This document shows, piece by piece, positions 1 to 6,178 of a stretch of 8,016 bases of DNA (position 1 is the stretch's first letter; the number at the start of each line of letters is the position of its first letter). A program made the translations under genes and the position numbers. Location of the stretch: the NCBI GenBank assembly GCA_002473085.1, contig DKTP01000022.1, forward strand, positions 1 through 8,016. Reading direction: 5' to 3'. This stretch comes from Anaerolineales bacterium UBA7227 (GTDB taxonomy: Bacteria; Chloroflexota; Anaerolineae; Anaerolineales; Villigracilaceae). The notes beneath the pieces are model-generated. The model saw nothing but the letters and a program-made list of their open reading frames with translations, did not search any database and was not told the origin of the DNA.

Positions 1-21
1 CCTGACACCTGAAACCTGACT
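1..21. repeat. Three-unit heptamer tandem repeat before the ABC gene
   Basis: Three adjacent 7-mers are visible: CCTGACA, CCTGAAA, CCTGACT. They run off the left edge, so the array may be longer. The repeat ends four bases before the ATG of the exporter gene and takes the place where a ribosome binding site would be expected. A different heptamer array of the same period lies between korB and korC. Function is unknown; slipped-strand expansion of intergenic DNA is the simplest reading. Confidence 0.6.
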
Positions 22-24
22 CCC

Positions 25-1818
25 ATGCCCCCCATCACCCCTCCCGCCTACGTCATCCAATCCGAAGGGCAATACGACAAGTCGTATGACCCGCATGTCG
101 CGCGCCGCCTGTTCGCTTTCGCCAAACCCTATACTGGACGGCTGGCGCTGTCCATGCTTCTCATGCTCGGCGCGTCCGCCGCGGCTGTGGCGGGACCGTA
201 CTTCGTCAAACTCGCCATTGACAACGGTCTGACCGCCCACAACTACGACGCCCTGCGCTGGATCGTCCTCGCGTATCTGGCTGCGGCGGTGTTGCAATGG
301 GTCTTCATCTATTTCCGCGTCAACATCATGGCCTGGGTGGGGCAGGCCGTCATCTATGACGTGCGCAAGCAGTTGTTCGAGCGTTTGCAGGAACTCTCGC
401 TCGGCTTCTACAGTACCTACTCGGTGGGACGCGTCATCACGCGCGTGATCAACGACGTGGAGACCCTGCGCGACTTCCTGACCTGGGCGCTGCTCGCCAT
501 CACCCGCGACATCTTCACCCTGCTCCTCATCATCCTCGTCATGCTCGACATGAACCTGCGGCTGGCGCTCATCACCTTTAGCGTCCTGCCCTTCATGGCG
601 CTGGCGACCGTCTATTTTCGACGCGTCTCGCGTTCCGCCTATCGCAAAGTGCGCGCCGCCATTTCGTGGGTCAACTCGGTGCTGGCGGAAAACGTGAACG
701 GCGTGCGCGTGGTGCAGGCCTTCTCGCGCCAGAAATATAACTACAGCCAGTTTGCCGATTACGTCAACCGCTATCACCTCGAACGTTCGGTCCACGCGGC
801 GCGCATCGCCTCGTTCTTCAGTCCCACCGTGGACGCGCTGGGCGCCATCGCCACGATGCTCGTCGTCTGGCTGGGCGGCGCGGCCGTCCTCGGCGAGCAG
901 ATCACCGCGGGCGTCCTCGTCGCCTTCATCCTCTACATTGACCGCTTCTTCGAGCCGATCCGCGACCTCAGCCGCCGCTTCAACGACCTCCAATCCACGA
1001 TGGCGGGCGGGGAACGCATCCTCGCCCTGCTGGACGCGCCCGTGGAAGTGCAGGACGCGCCCGACGCCGCCTCCCTCCCGATCCTGCGCGGGGACGTCCG
1101 CTTCGAGGACGTTTCCTTCCACTATTCGGACGACCCCACCCTCGTGCTGGACTCCGTCAACCTCGACATCCGCGCGGGCGAGACGGTGGCCCTCGTCGGC
1201 GAGACGGGCGCGGGCAAGACTACCCTCGTCAAACTCCTCTCCCGCTTCCACGACCCGACCTCGGGCCGCGTCCTCGTGGACGGTTTTGACCTGCGGACGG
1301 CGACTCAGCAGTCCCTCCGCAGCCAGATGGGGATCGTATTGCAGGACCCCTTCCTGTTCGACGGCAGCGTTCGGGAGAATATCCTATTCGGCCGTCTCGA
1401 AGCCACCGACGAGGAGATCGCGGCCGCGGCGGAAGCGGTGGGCGCGCGCGAGTTCATCGAACGGCTGAAGAACGGCTACCAGACCTCGGTCGAGGAGGGA
1501 GGCGTGGCGCTCTCGGTCGGACAGCGTCAACTCATCTCGTTCGCCCGCGCGCTGCTGGCCGATCCCCGCATTTTGATCCTCGACGAGGCCACCTCCAGCG
1601 TGGACACGCAGACCGAGCAGGTCATCCAGCGCGCGCTGGCGACGTTGTTTCAGGGGCGTACTTCGTTCGTCATCGCGCACCGCCTGTCCACCATCACCAA
1701 CGCCGACCGCATCGTGGTGATCGAAGGCGGACAGGTGATCGAGCAGGGGACGCATGCCCAATTGCTCGAACTGAACGGCAAGTACGCCGAGTTGTACCGA
1801 ACGGGGTTTCAGGAGTAG
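25..1818 (+). CDS. ABC exporter half-transporter (fused TMD-NBD, MsbA/MdlB/LmrA type)
   Basis: This 597-residue protein has the normal length for a type IV ABC exporter half-molecule. It would work as a dimer in the cytoplasmic membrane, using ATP to export a lipid, drug or peptide. An N-terminal tail of about 35 residues precedes six predicted membrane helices (about 38-310). The nucleotide-binding domain shows Walker A GETGAGKTT (392-400), Q-loop Q440, signature LSVGQ (496-500, second Gly of LSGGQ replaced by Val), Walker B ILILDE with catalytic Glu521, D-loop SSVD (524-527) and H-loop His552. All catalytic residues are present, so it should hydrolyse ATP. Such genes often occur as tandem pairs making heterodimers; a partner could lie upstream outside the window. 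No Shine-Dalgarno motif precedes the ATG, since the preceding bases are a heptamer repeat. The transported substrate cannot be told from sequence. Confidence 0.95.
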   Translation: MPPITPPAYVIQSEGQYDKSYDPHVARRLFAFAKPYTGRLALSMLLMLGASAAAVAGPYFVKLAIDNGLTAHNYDALRWIVLAYLAAAVLQWVFIYFRVNIMAWVGQAVIYDVRKQLFERLQELSLGFYSTYSVGRVITRVINDVETLRDFLTWALLAITRDIFTLLLIILVMLDMNLRLALITFSVLPFMALATVYFRRVSRSAYRKVRAAISWVNSVLAENVNGVRVVQAFSRQKYNYSQFADYVNRYHLERSVHAARIASFFSPTVDALGAIATMLVVWLGGAAVLGEQITAGVLVAFILYIDRFFEPIRDLSRRFNDLQSTMAGGERILALLDAPVEVQDAPDAASLPILRGDVRFEDVSFHYSDDPTLVLDSVNLDIRAGETVALVGETGAGKTTLVKLLSRFHDPTSGRVLVDGFDLRTATQQSLRSQMGIVLQDPFLFDGSVRENILFGRLEATDEEIAAAAEAVGAREFIERLKNGYQTSVEEGGVALSVGQRQLISFARALLADPRILILDEATSSVDTQTEQVIQRALATLFQGRTSFVIAHRLSTITNADRIVVIEGGQVIEQGTHAQLLELNGKYAELYRTGFQE

Positions 1819-1861
1819 GCGCGTTGTTCGCGGCGAGGAATCTCGAATCTGCCGGGTCTCT

Positions 1862-1884
1862 GCCGTCCGCTTTATTGGGCGGCT
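1862..1884. terminator. Possible weak hairpin between convergent genes
   Basis: GCCGTCC (1862-1868) can pair with GGGCGGC (1877-1883), giving seven pairs including one G-U around an 8-base loop. It lies between the ends of the converging exporter and HTH genes. Neither strand has a proper T run after it (only TTTA on the plus strand), so efficient termination is doubtful. Confidence 0.3.
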
Positions 1885-2202
1885 TTACGGTCGCGCAGGA
1901 ACTATGTTTTCGAGAGAAACATTTAGAGTCTTTGCGATGGCCGATAAAACCTCAATTGAACCTGTGCGCTTATTCGTTTCTATTTGGGATAGGTAGGGGA
2001 TGCTGATCCCTGCTTTTTCCGCCAACTCCTGTTGGGACATTTTGCGGAACTCACGCCATGTCTTGACGGCATTCTCCCCGTCAAGAATGGCGTGAACAAT
2101 TTCGCTGGGAATCAATTCATCGTCGCCGCGTTGCAAGGACGCTTTGGCGCTGTCGTAATCCTGAATATCGAGCAGCATTTCCGCTTTTTCTACGAGTTCC
2201 AA
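1885..2202 (-). CDS. XRE-family HTH antitoxin-like protein, N-terminus unclear or truncated
   Basis: The clear part of this protein has a helical segment (LVEKAEMLLDIQDYDSAKA) and the phrase DELIPSEIVHAILDGENAVKTWREFR. A complete HTH_3 domain follows (SQQELAEKAGISIPYLSQIE, then a second half ending near VSLENIV). This architecture is typical of antitoxins normally paired with RelE/ParE toxins, where a beta-rich N-terminal stretch precedes the helical part. Here that stretch is absent: upstream the frame runs into the 3' end of mazF. There is no ATG or GTG between the ATG at 2178 and one at 2328, and the latter would overlap mazF by more than 100 bases with an unconvincing sequence. I chose TTG at 2202, 17 bases after the mazF stop; ATG at 2178 is the alternative. 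Neither has a good ribosome binding site. It could still bind DNA and autoregulate the island, or be a decaying relic. Confidence 0.75.
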   Translation of the reverse strand: MELVEKAEMLLDIQDYDSAKASLQRGDDELIPSEIVHAILDGENAVKTWREFRKMSQQELAEKAGISIPYLSQIETNKRTGSIEVLSAIAKTLNVSLENIVPARP

Positions 2203-2219
2203 TGTTGTACGAGACTCGA

Positions 2220-2579
2220 CTACATATTTTGAAATTGCTCGCGAATTAAAGCACTTAACTTTTTGACAACTTCGTTGTATTTTTCGAGCGGCAATTTGCA
2301 GGCAAATTCTGCTTTTCTGGCTTTCCAATCAAGACTCTTGACCTGGTCGGATAGAATTGCGCCTTTGATTTCCAATCCTTCAGGGATCAAAACCTCAAAC
2401 GGATATCCTTTTACCTGGCTTGTTATTGGACAAAGTATCGCTAACCCGACTCTACCGTTATATGCCTCTGGAGACAAAACCAATGCCGGTCTTTGACCTG
2501 CCTGTTCATGTCCCGTTTGCGGATTGAACATGATCCAAACGATATCGCCGCTGTCAGGAATATACGCCATGGCGTTCAC
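2220..2579 (-). CDS. mazF: MazF/PemK-family endoribonuclease toxin
   Basis: About 119 residues, the usual MazF size. MazF toxins cut mRNA at short specific sites and stop translation until neutralised by MazE. Family landmarks are in order: YIPDSGDIVWI at the N-terminus, GHEQAGQRPALVLSP (containing the conserved basic active-site region), CPITSQVKGYPFEV (the S/T of the active site), and SDQVKSLDWKARKAEF near the C-terminus. The first half closely resembles E. coli MazF (RYVPDMGDLIW, EQAGHRPAVVLSP). Possible starts are TTG at 2582, GTG at 2579 and ATG at 2570. I chose GTG because its GTGA overlaps the mazE stop by four bases, the classic coupling arrangement; ATG 2570 is nearly as good. The last codons run into the frame of the HTH gene. 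The gene appears intact. Confidence 0.93.
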   Translation of the reverse strand: MNAMAYIPDSGDIVWIMFNPQTGHEQAGQRPALVLSPEAYNGRVGLAILCPITSQVKGYPFEVLIPEGLEIKGAILSDQVKSLDWKARKAEFACKLPLEKYNEVVKKLSALIREQFQNM

Positions 2580-2818
2580 CAAACTTCATTCCCTACGGCA
2601 AAACCCGTGTTGATTTCATTATGAAGATTATCTTTCGTGACGCCTGCAAGTAATTCCTCGAGCGTCCAACTTGGCGCTGGAACTGGCGTAACAACAATTT
2701 TGCCTTTTACGATGCTTATTTCCACGAGAGAATCGTTTTCTAATTGAGCGTCAACCGCAAAGGCTTTCGGGATTCGCAGGGCGAGGCTGTTGCCCCATTT
2801 CTGAACTTTTGTGAGCAT
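2576..2818 (-). CDS. mazE: MazE-family antitoxin (AbrB/SpoVT N-terminal domain)
   Basis: An 80-residue protein matching MazE in length and layout. The N-terminal swapped-hairpin DNA-binding domain reads VQKWGNSLALRIPKAF, comparable with VKRWGNSPAVRIP of E. coli MazE. The middle has the beta strands IVKGKIVVTPV. The acidic C-terminal tail (WTLEELLAGVTKDNLHNEI, ending VGNEVW) corresponds to the toxin-wrapping tail of E. coli MazE, which ends in KEVW. The conserved ending argues that it still binds the neighbouring MazF. The ATG is preceded by GGAG at 2827-2830 with eight bases between. MazE normally represses its own promoter, alone and better with MazF; the promoter is visible just upstream. 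Confidence 0.94.
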   Translation of the reverse strand: MLTKVQKWGNSLALRIPKAFAVDAQLENDSLVEISIVKGKIVVTPVPAPSWTLEELLAGVTKDNLHNEINTGFAVGNEVW

Positions 2819-2847
2819 AAGGTCGTCTCCAGTCTGTTTCTACAACA

Positions 2848-2876
2848 AAGATACACCTTTTTGACGAATTTTTCAA
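2848..2876 (-). promoter_or_regulatory. Sigma70-type promoter of mazE-mazF
   Basis: On the minus strand TTGAAA (2871-2876) and TATCTT (2848-2853) are separated by exactly 17 bases. The -10 box ends 29 bases before the mazE ATG. A small inverted pair AAAG/CTTT brackets the -10 region and could be part of a MazE operator, though this is weak. Box identities and spacing are seen directly; activity is inferred. Confidence 0.65.
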
Positions 2877-2894
2877 GCGCCTATTTGGGACGGT

Positions 2895-3240
2895 ATGGCT
2901 TTCTCAAAGTCTGAGGATTTTTATCGCGAATGCCGCGAATTCGCGAACCCCTGCGCCGCCCGCAAAGGCAGGTGTGACGCGAAAAAGCCCAGGAAAATTC
3001 GCAAAATTCGCCCACACTTGTACCTGGCGCAAGCGCTGGTGTTCGCGCTACTCGCCTTCCATATCGGCCAACTAGTCAAGCGACTTTGCTACTGCCATAT
3101 GGACGGGGCGCGCCAGCGGTTAAGGACTGATTCAGCCGTACCGCCATCGCGACGCATTGCGCTAGAGAGCGCAAGTTGCGCGCGGTTTTCGTGGTCGACC
3201 GACAATTCCTTTTCCACTTCGCGGATCGCTTTGCCTTAAG
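2895..3240. other. Gene-poor spacer with a perfect hairpin
   Basis: No convincing gene is seen on either strand. A 114-codon plus-strand frame exists, but it has no ribosome binding site or recognisable domain and runs through the CGCGAA repeats. Near its right end TTGCGCT (3157-3163) and AGCGCAA (3168-3174) form a perfect 7-bp stem with AGAG loop, not followed by T residues. A CCATAT/ATATGG pair lies at 3059-3064 and 3097-3102. On the minus strand a short open frame from about 3236 reads with charged-helix character (KAIREVEKELSVDHENRAQ) before stopping. It could be a gene remnant, but I cannot name it. Confidence 0.4.
2925..2947. repeat. Degenerate 8-9 base tandem repeat (CGCGAA core)
   Basis: The core CGCGAA occurs at 2925, 2934 and 2942, with periods of 9 and 8 bases. 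Looser variants (GCGAAA, TTCGCAAAATTCGC) continue to about 3010. It sits behind the mazE promoter in DNA without a convincing gene. It resembles in style the octamer array at 6095-6118. Confidence 0.45.
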
Positions 3241-3251
3241 ACAATTGTAAG

Positions 3252-3280
3252 TTGAATTTTGACTCCGTTGCCCCTATAAT
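3252..3280 (+). promoter_or_regulatory. Consensus sigma70-type promoter of the candidate small RNA
   Basis: TTGAAT (3252-3257) and a perfect TATAAT (3275-3280) are separated by 17 bases. This is the strongest promoter match I found in the window. The predicted start is near 3287. No ordinary gene lies downstream on this strand; instead a structured segment ends in an intrinsic terminator at 3429-3461. A TTGACT at 3258-3263 would give only a short, non-functional spacing to the same -10. Confidence 0.75.
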
Positions 3281-3286
3281 ATGGAT

Positions 3287-3461
3287 GGAAAAACTGCCCG
3301 TCCGCGAACGGCCTGAATACTGGAAAGACCAACATCAAAAACGGTCTTCGCGAGAATCCCCGATGGATTAACGCTGGTGGAGGTCCGCGAGCGGCGGGCG
3401 GAAAACGACAACTGAATAGTTGTTGTTCGCCCCGTGACCAGGCGGTCACGGGGCTTGTTTT
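3287..3461 (+). ncRNA. Candidate stand-alone structured small RNA, about 175 nt
   Basis: A consensus promoter and an intrinsic terminator delimit a transcript with nested complementary segments found by eye. GCCCG-T-CCGC (3296-3305) pairs with GCGGCGGGC (3391-3399), enclosing GGCCT (3310-3314) with AGGTC (3381-3385). Inside this rod are two hairpins: AAGACC/GGTCTT (3325-3330 with 3343-3348, loop of 12) and AATCC/GGATT (3355-3359 with 3365-3369). A third hairpin follows, CGACAACT/AGTTGTTG (3406-3413 with 3418-3425, GAAT loop), then the terminator stem. The RNA does not match the motifs I know for 6S, SRP, tmRNA, RNase P or common riboswitches, and no plus-strand gene follows that a riboswitch could control. 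It converges on the lipoprotein gene, whose stop lies ten bases beyond. A 28-codon frame (3285-3371) overlaps its first half, so a peptide-coding or dual role remains possible. Promoter, stems and terminator are seen; expression is inferred. Confidence 0.6.
3429..3461 (+). terminator. Strong intrinsic terminator
   Basis: GCCCCGTGACC (3429-3439) and its perfect complement GGTCACGGGGC (3444-3454) form an 11-bp stem with AGGC loop, followed by TTGTTTT (3455-3461). The T run is only on the plus-strand side, so it serves the candidate RNA. For the lipoprotein transcript coming the other way the hairpin is present but without a T run. Confidence 0.88.
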
Positions 3462-3470
3462 AAGGGGGAT

Positions 3471-5969
3471 CTACGGGCAGGCCTGAATCCAACTGCCCAG
3501 GTTGCGACGTTTGAGGATGCCGCTGAATCTCCAGGAGGCGAAGGAGGGACAGAATTGATCGAGAGCGCTGCCGAGGTCGGTATATTCCGCCGCGAAGACG
3601 GGTTTGCCCGTCGTGATAAACGGAAGCATGTCCGCGCACCAATCGTAGTAGAAGCAGTCCTCGGTCAGCGCCCAATCGAAGTAGCTGAGCAAATCCGCCA
3701 CTTGCTCCGAGCCGTTTTTCAGGCCGATGGAGAGACCGCGGGCGTGGGCCTCGCCGGCGAACCATTTGTTGTACGCGATCTGATCGGCGTAAGCGAGCGG
3801 GAAGCCCGTGTCTTCGAGATAGCCTTCGATGTTATCCGGCTCCACCGCGTCGAAGCCCTTGGCGCGGCATTGGTCCAAGCGGGCGCGCATGATGGGCGCC
3901 AGCAGGTCAATGCGGCGGATGTCGAGCCACTTCTCGCCGGGCCAGCCGTCGTAGTCGTTGCCCAATACTTCGGCGGGGAATTGCGCCGCGTCGGGACGCC
4001 AGTCTTCCCACGAACCCGCGCTGATGTAACAGACGACCTTCCTCCCTTTCGCGTGCAGCTCGTTGACGGTCGCGATCGGCGTCTCGAACATGTCCACGTC
4101 GTAGACCTTCGCGTTGTAGGCGGTGTTGACGGGCTGGTTGAGCTGCCATTGCCACGTCGTTCCGACGGCGGGCTTCCAGACGGTGCGCGGCAGTTTGGCC
4201 TGTCCCGAGTTGGCGTTGACCATGAGGCTGGATGTGTCCACAGCCTCGAAGTCGCGCCCGGTCAACACGTCGAGGGTGTGGAGCATGTCGTTGTCCCAGC
4301 GGTTGTCTGGCTCGCCGCTCACGTACCAGTCTGAGCCGTTGTCGGCTACGATGATCCCGTAGGTCTTCATGGCTTGCAAAATGACCTGCATCTCCGGGGC
4401 GAAACCGCGGGTGTCGTAATTGGCCTTCAATCGGAAGCGCGCGCCCATGGGCGGCGTGTTGGTGAGGACGCCAGGCCGCCCGCTGGTAAGGTGGCGCGCC
4501 GGCCAGATGTAACTGTTGGTGCGGCTGATGGTGAAGCGGATGGCGTGGTTGATCGCTCCCGCGGCCACTTCGTCGTAGCGGACGAGACCGGGCAGGATGG
4601 GCAGGCCGGCCGCGTCGGCGGACGTCCAACCGTTGGGACGGAGGGCGTGCGAGTTCAGGTCCCAGATGGCGCCCGAACCGGCGCTCCATTTTCCGTTTTT
4701 GAAGGAGGCGTCGTAAATTTCGTAAAGCTTGCAGGTCTCGGTGTCGAGCGTCAGGATGTGATGGTCCGAGCCGTATTCCATCTTCGGGTTGCTGGGAATC
4801 GGATACGGGCCCAGGTCGGATTCGTCGGGATAGTAGAAGTTGACGTTGTATTTGGGGACGGTCGAACCCGCCACGACGTTGTAGGGGATGCCCATCGGCC
4901 CGCCCTGATAATTCCCCTTGCCGAAGTCCATGTGGAAGCCGGTGGAGGCGCCGATGCTGTTGATCCAGGCGGCGCTTCGGGCGTGGACGGGGAGGTTGTC
5001 CACGCGGGCGTTCCAGATATTATCCGCGGGGAAGATGGGACAGCCCGCCAGCGTGGGCCCGCCGCCCGTTGTGGGAGGCGGCGTCGGCGGCGCGGCAAAC
5101 GGGCTGACGGCCGCGTACGACGGTCCCGCGGGGGCGCGTCCGCCGAACTTGCATTGTCCCGCGCTCCGTCCCGACTCGGACCAGTCAATCACGGTCCCCC
5201 GGCAGGGGCCGGCGGGACCTTCGTTGAAGTGGTAGAGGGCCAGGGTGTTCGCGTCCGCTTTGAACGGGGCGGACGGTTTGGCGAAGTCGGCGGCGTAGCG
5301 GACGACCTTGGAAATCCGCAGTTCGTCGAAGTAGCCGTTGTAGGAGGGGTAGTCCGGGCCGGCGTCGTGTTTTTCCGCGCCGAGGACGAGGTAGGGGTCA
5401 GAGTTGGGATACGAGGTGGGGCGTCCGTTGCGGTAACTGACGTTGCCTTTTGGCCCGACGCCCGAGGCGTCCAGTTTGCCGTCCACGAAGATTTTTATCG
5501 CGCCGGTGGCGTTTGCCCGCGTGACGGCGATGTGGCGCCATTGGTTGTCCGCGACGTTGGTCGTTCCGCATAGGGTGGTTTTCGCCGCGCCGCGCGAGAC
5601 CCCGAAGGCGACGCGCCCGTTGGCGATGGAAATTCCGAAGTCGCCGTAGTCGCCCCGGCCGTGGACGTCGCGGTCCACGATGATGTTGCCCTTGATCCAG
5701 TTGTCCCGGCCCGCGACGCAGGCCGGGCTGGCGTTGTCGGCGAGGGAGGCTTTGATCCAGAATTCGATGGTGAAGTTGCCTCCCGCGTCGGCGGGGACGG
5801 CGGGCGCGTCGATCTTGATTTTGACGCGGTCAATGCCGCCTGTGCCGTGTCCGCGGAAGCGCAGCGAGTACCCCAGCGAGGCGGCCTGCGCGGGGGCGGC
5901 GTTCGGTCCGCAGGCGAGAAGGACGATCAATAAAAGCGCTGGAAGCGATGCAAAGATGGGATGTTTCAT
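3471..5969 (-). CDS. LamG / unknown / GH114 three-domain secreted lipoprotein (putative polygalactosaminidase)
   Basis: An 832-residue protein from ATG 5967-5969, chosen because AGGAGAG (5976-5982) precedes it by six bases. An upstream in-frame start adds eight residues without signal-peptide character. Residues 1-20 form a lipoprotein signal with lipobox LLAC (17-20), so it is probably anchored outside the membrane. Residues about 30-250 look like a LamG/concanavalin-like domain (FTIEFWIKAS, WRHIAVTR, IKIFVDGKLD, GYFDELRISKVVRY). A Pro/Thr/Gly linker follows (about 290-307). Residues about 308-582 form a conserved domain I cannot name (FPADNIWN, HHILTLD, INHAIRFT, YIWPARH). From about 604 the end matches GH114 (TM1410-like TIM barrel): CYISAGSWEDWRPD (647-660), WLDIR, AVEPDNIEGY (708-717), GLKNG, ALTEDCF, AAEYTD. 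GH114 enzymes cut alpha-1,4-linked galactosamine polymers; the acidic residues in these motifs are the likely catalytic ones. The target may be a self-made or competitor exopolysaccharide. Confidence 0.88.
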   Translation of the reverse strand: MKHPIFASLPALLLIVLLACGPNAAPAQAASLGYSLRFRGHGTGGIDRVKIKIDAPAVPADAGGNFTIEFWIKASLADNASPACVAGRDNWIKGNIIVDRDVHGRGDYGDFGISIANGRVAFGVSRGAAKTTLCGTTNVADNQWRHIAVTRANATGAIKIFVDGKLDASGVGPKGNVSYRNGRPTSYPNSDPYLVLGAEKHDAGPDYPSYNGYFDELRISKVVRYAADFAKPSAPFKADANTLALYHFNEGPAGPCRGTVIDWSESGRSAGQCKFGGRAPAGPSYAAVSPFAAPPTPPPTTGGGPTLAGCPIFPADNIWNARVDNLPVHARSAAWINSIGASTGFHMDFGKGNYQGGPMGIPYNVVAGSTVPKYNVNFYYPDESDLGPYPIPSNPKMEYGSDHHILTLDTETCKLYEIYDASFKNGKWSAGSGAIWDLNSHALRPNGWTSADAAGLPILPGLVRYDEVAAGAINHAIRFTISRTNSYIWPARHLTSGRPGVLTNTPPMGARFRLKANYDTRGFAPEMQVILQAMKTYGIIVADNGSDWYVSGEPDNRWDNDMLHTLDVLTGRDFEAVDTSSLMVNANSGQAKLPRTVWKPAVGTTWQWQLNQPVNTAYNAKVYDVDMFETPIATVNELHAKGRKVVCYISAGSWEDWRPDAAQFPAEVLGNDYDGWPGEKWLDIRRIDLLAPIMRARLDQCRAKGFDAVEPDNIEGYLEDTGFPLAYADQIAYNKWFAGEAHARGLSIGLKNGSEQVADLLSYFDWALTEDCFYYDWCADMLPFITTGKPVFAAEYTDLGSALDQFCPSFASWRFSGILKRRNLGSWIQACP

Positions 5970-6094
5970 GCGACACTCTCCTGCGCCCAGCATACCCGCG
6001 CTTGCGGAGGCTGGTAAGGGACTTTTGTCCTGCCTGACAGAAATGATAATACGCGTTTTGCGGCTTTCGAGAGCGGCTAAAGTGGTAGGCTTGA

Positions 6095-6118
6095 CGCGAA
6101 GTCACGAAGCCACAAAGA
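6095..6118. repeat. Three-unit octamer tandem repeat
   Basis: Adjacent 8-mers CGCGAAGT, CACGAAGC and CACAAAGA lie upstream of the lipoprotein gene, followed by a short A/T-rich run. They belong to no gene I recognise. The rest of 5970-6178 holds only the ribosome binding site of the lipoprotein gene and a -10-like TATTAT on the minus strand without a good -35. Confidence 0.45.
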
Positions 6119-6178
6119 ATTTTTGAGTCCTGGCGGTTTTGCGCTTAAAAAGCCCAGACAATTATCCGCTCCTCAGTG

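Noticed and set aside
1824..2006. 60-codon plus-strand frame after the exporter gene
   Set aside because: Overlaps the HTH gene in antisense and shows no protein family features.
2203..2328. Longer version of the HTH protein starting at ATG 2328
   Set aside because: The extra 42 residues are read from mazF in another frame and look non-homologous to antitoxins; overlap of more than 100 bases with an intact toxin gene is unlikely.
2895..3239. 114-codon plus-strand frame
   Set aside because: Runs through short repeats, has no ribosome binding site, no domain, and cysteine/arginine-rich low-likelihood composition.
3258..3280. TTGACT as the -35 box for the TATAAT at 3275
   Set aside because: Only 11 bases lie between them; TTGAAT at 3252 gives the correct 17.
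3374..3392. Resemblance to the T-box motif (GGTGG followed by CCGCG)
   Set aside because: Spacing differs from the T-box consensus, no specifier stem was recognised, and no aminoacyl-tRNA synthetase or amino acid gene follows.
4374..5573. 399-codon open frame on the plus strand, antisense to the lipoprotein gene
   Set aside because: GC-rich shadow frame with Val/Gly/Arg-biased composition and no recognisable domain; the opposite strand has clear domains and a signal peptide.
6030..6062. Promoter for the lipoprotein gene based on TATTAT on the minus strand
   Set aside because: No acceptable -35 box at 16-18 bases; left as a possibility only.
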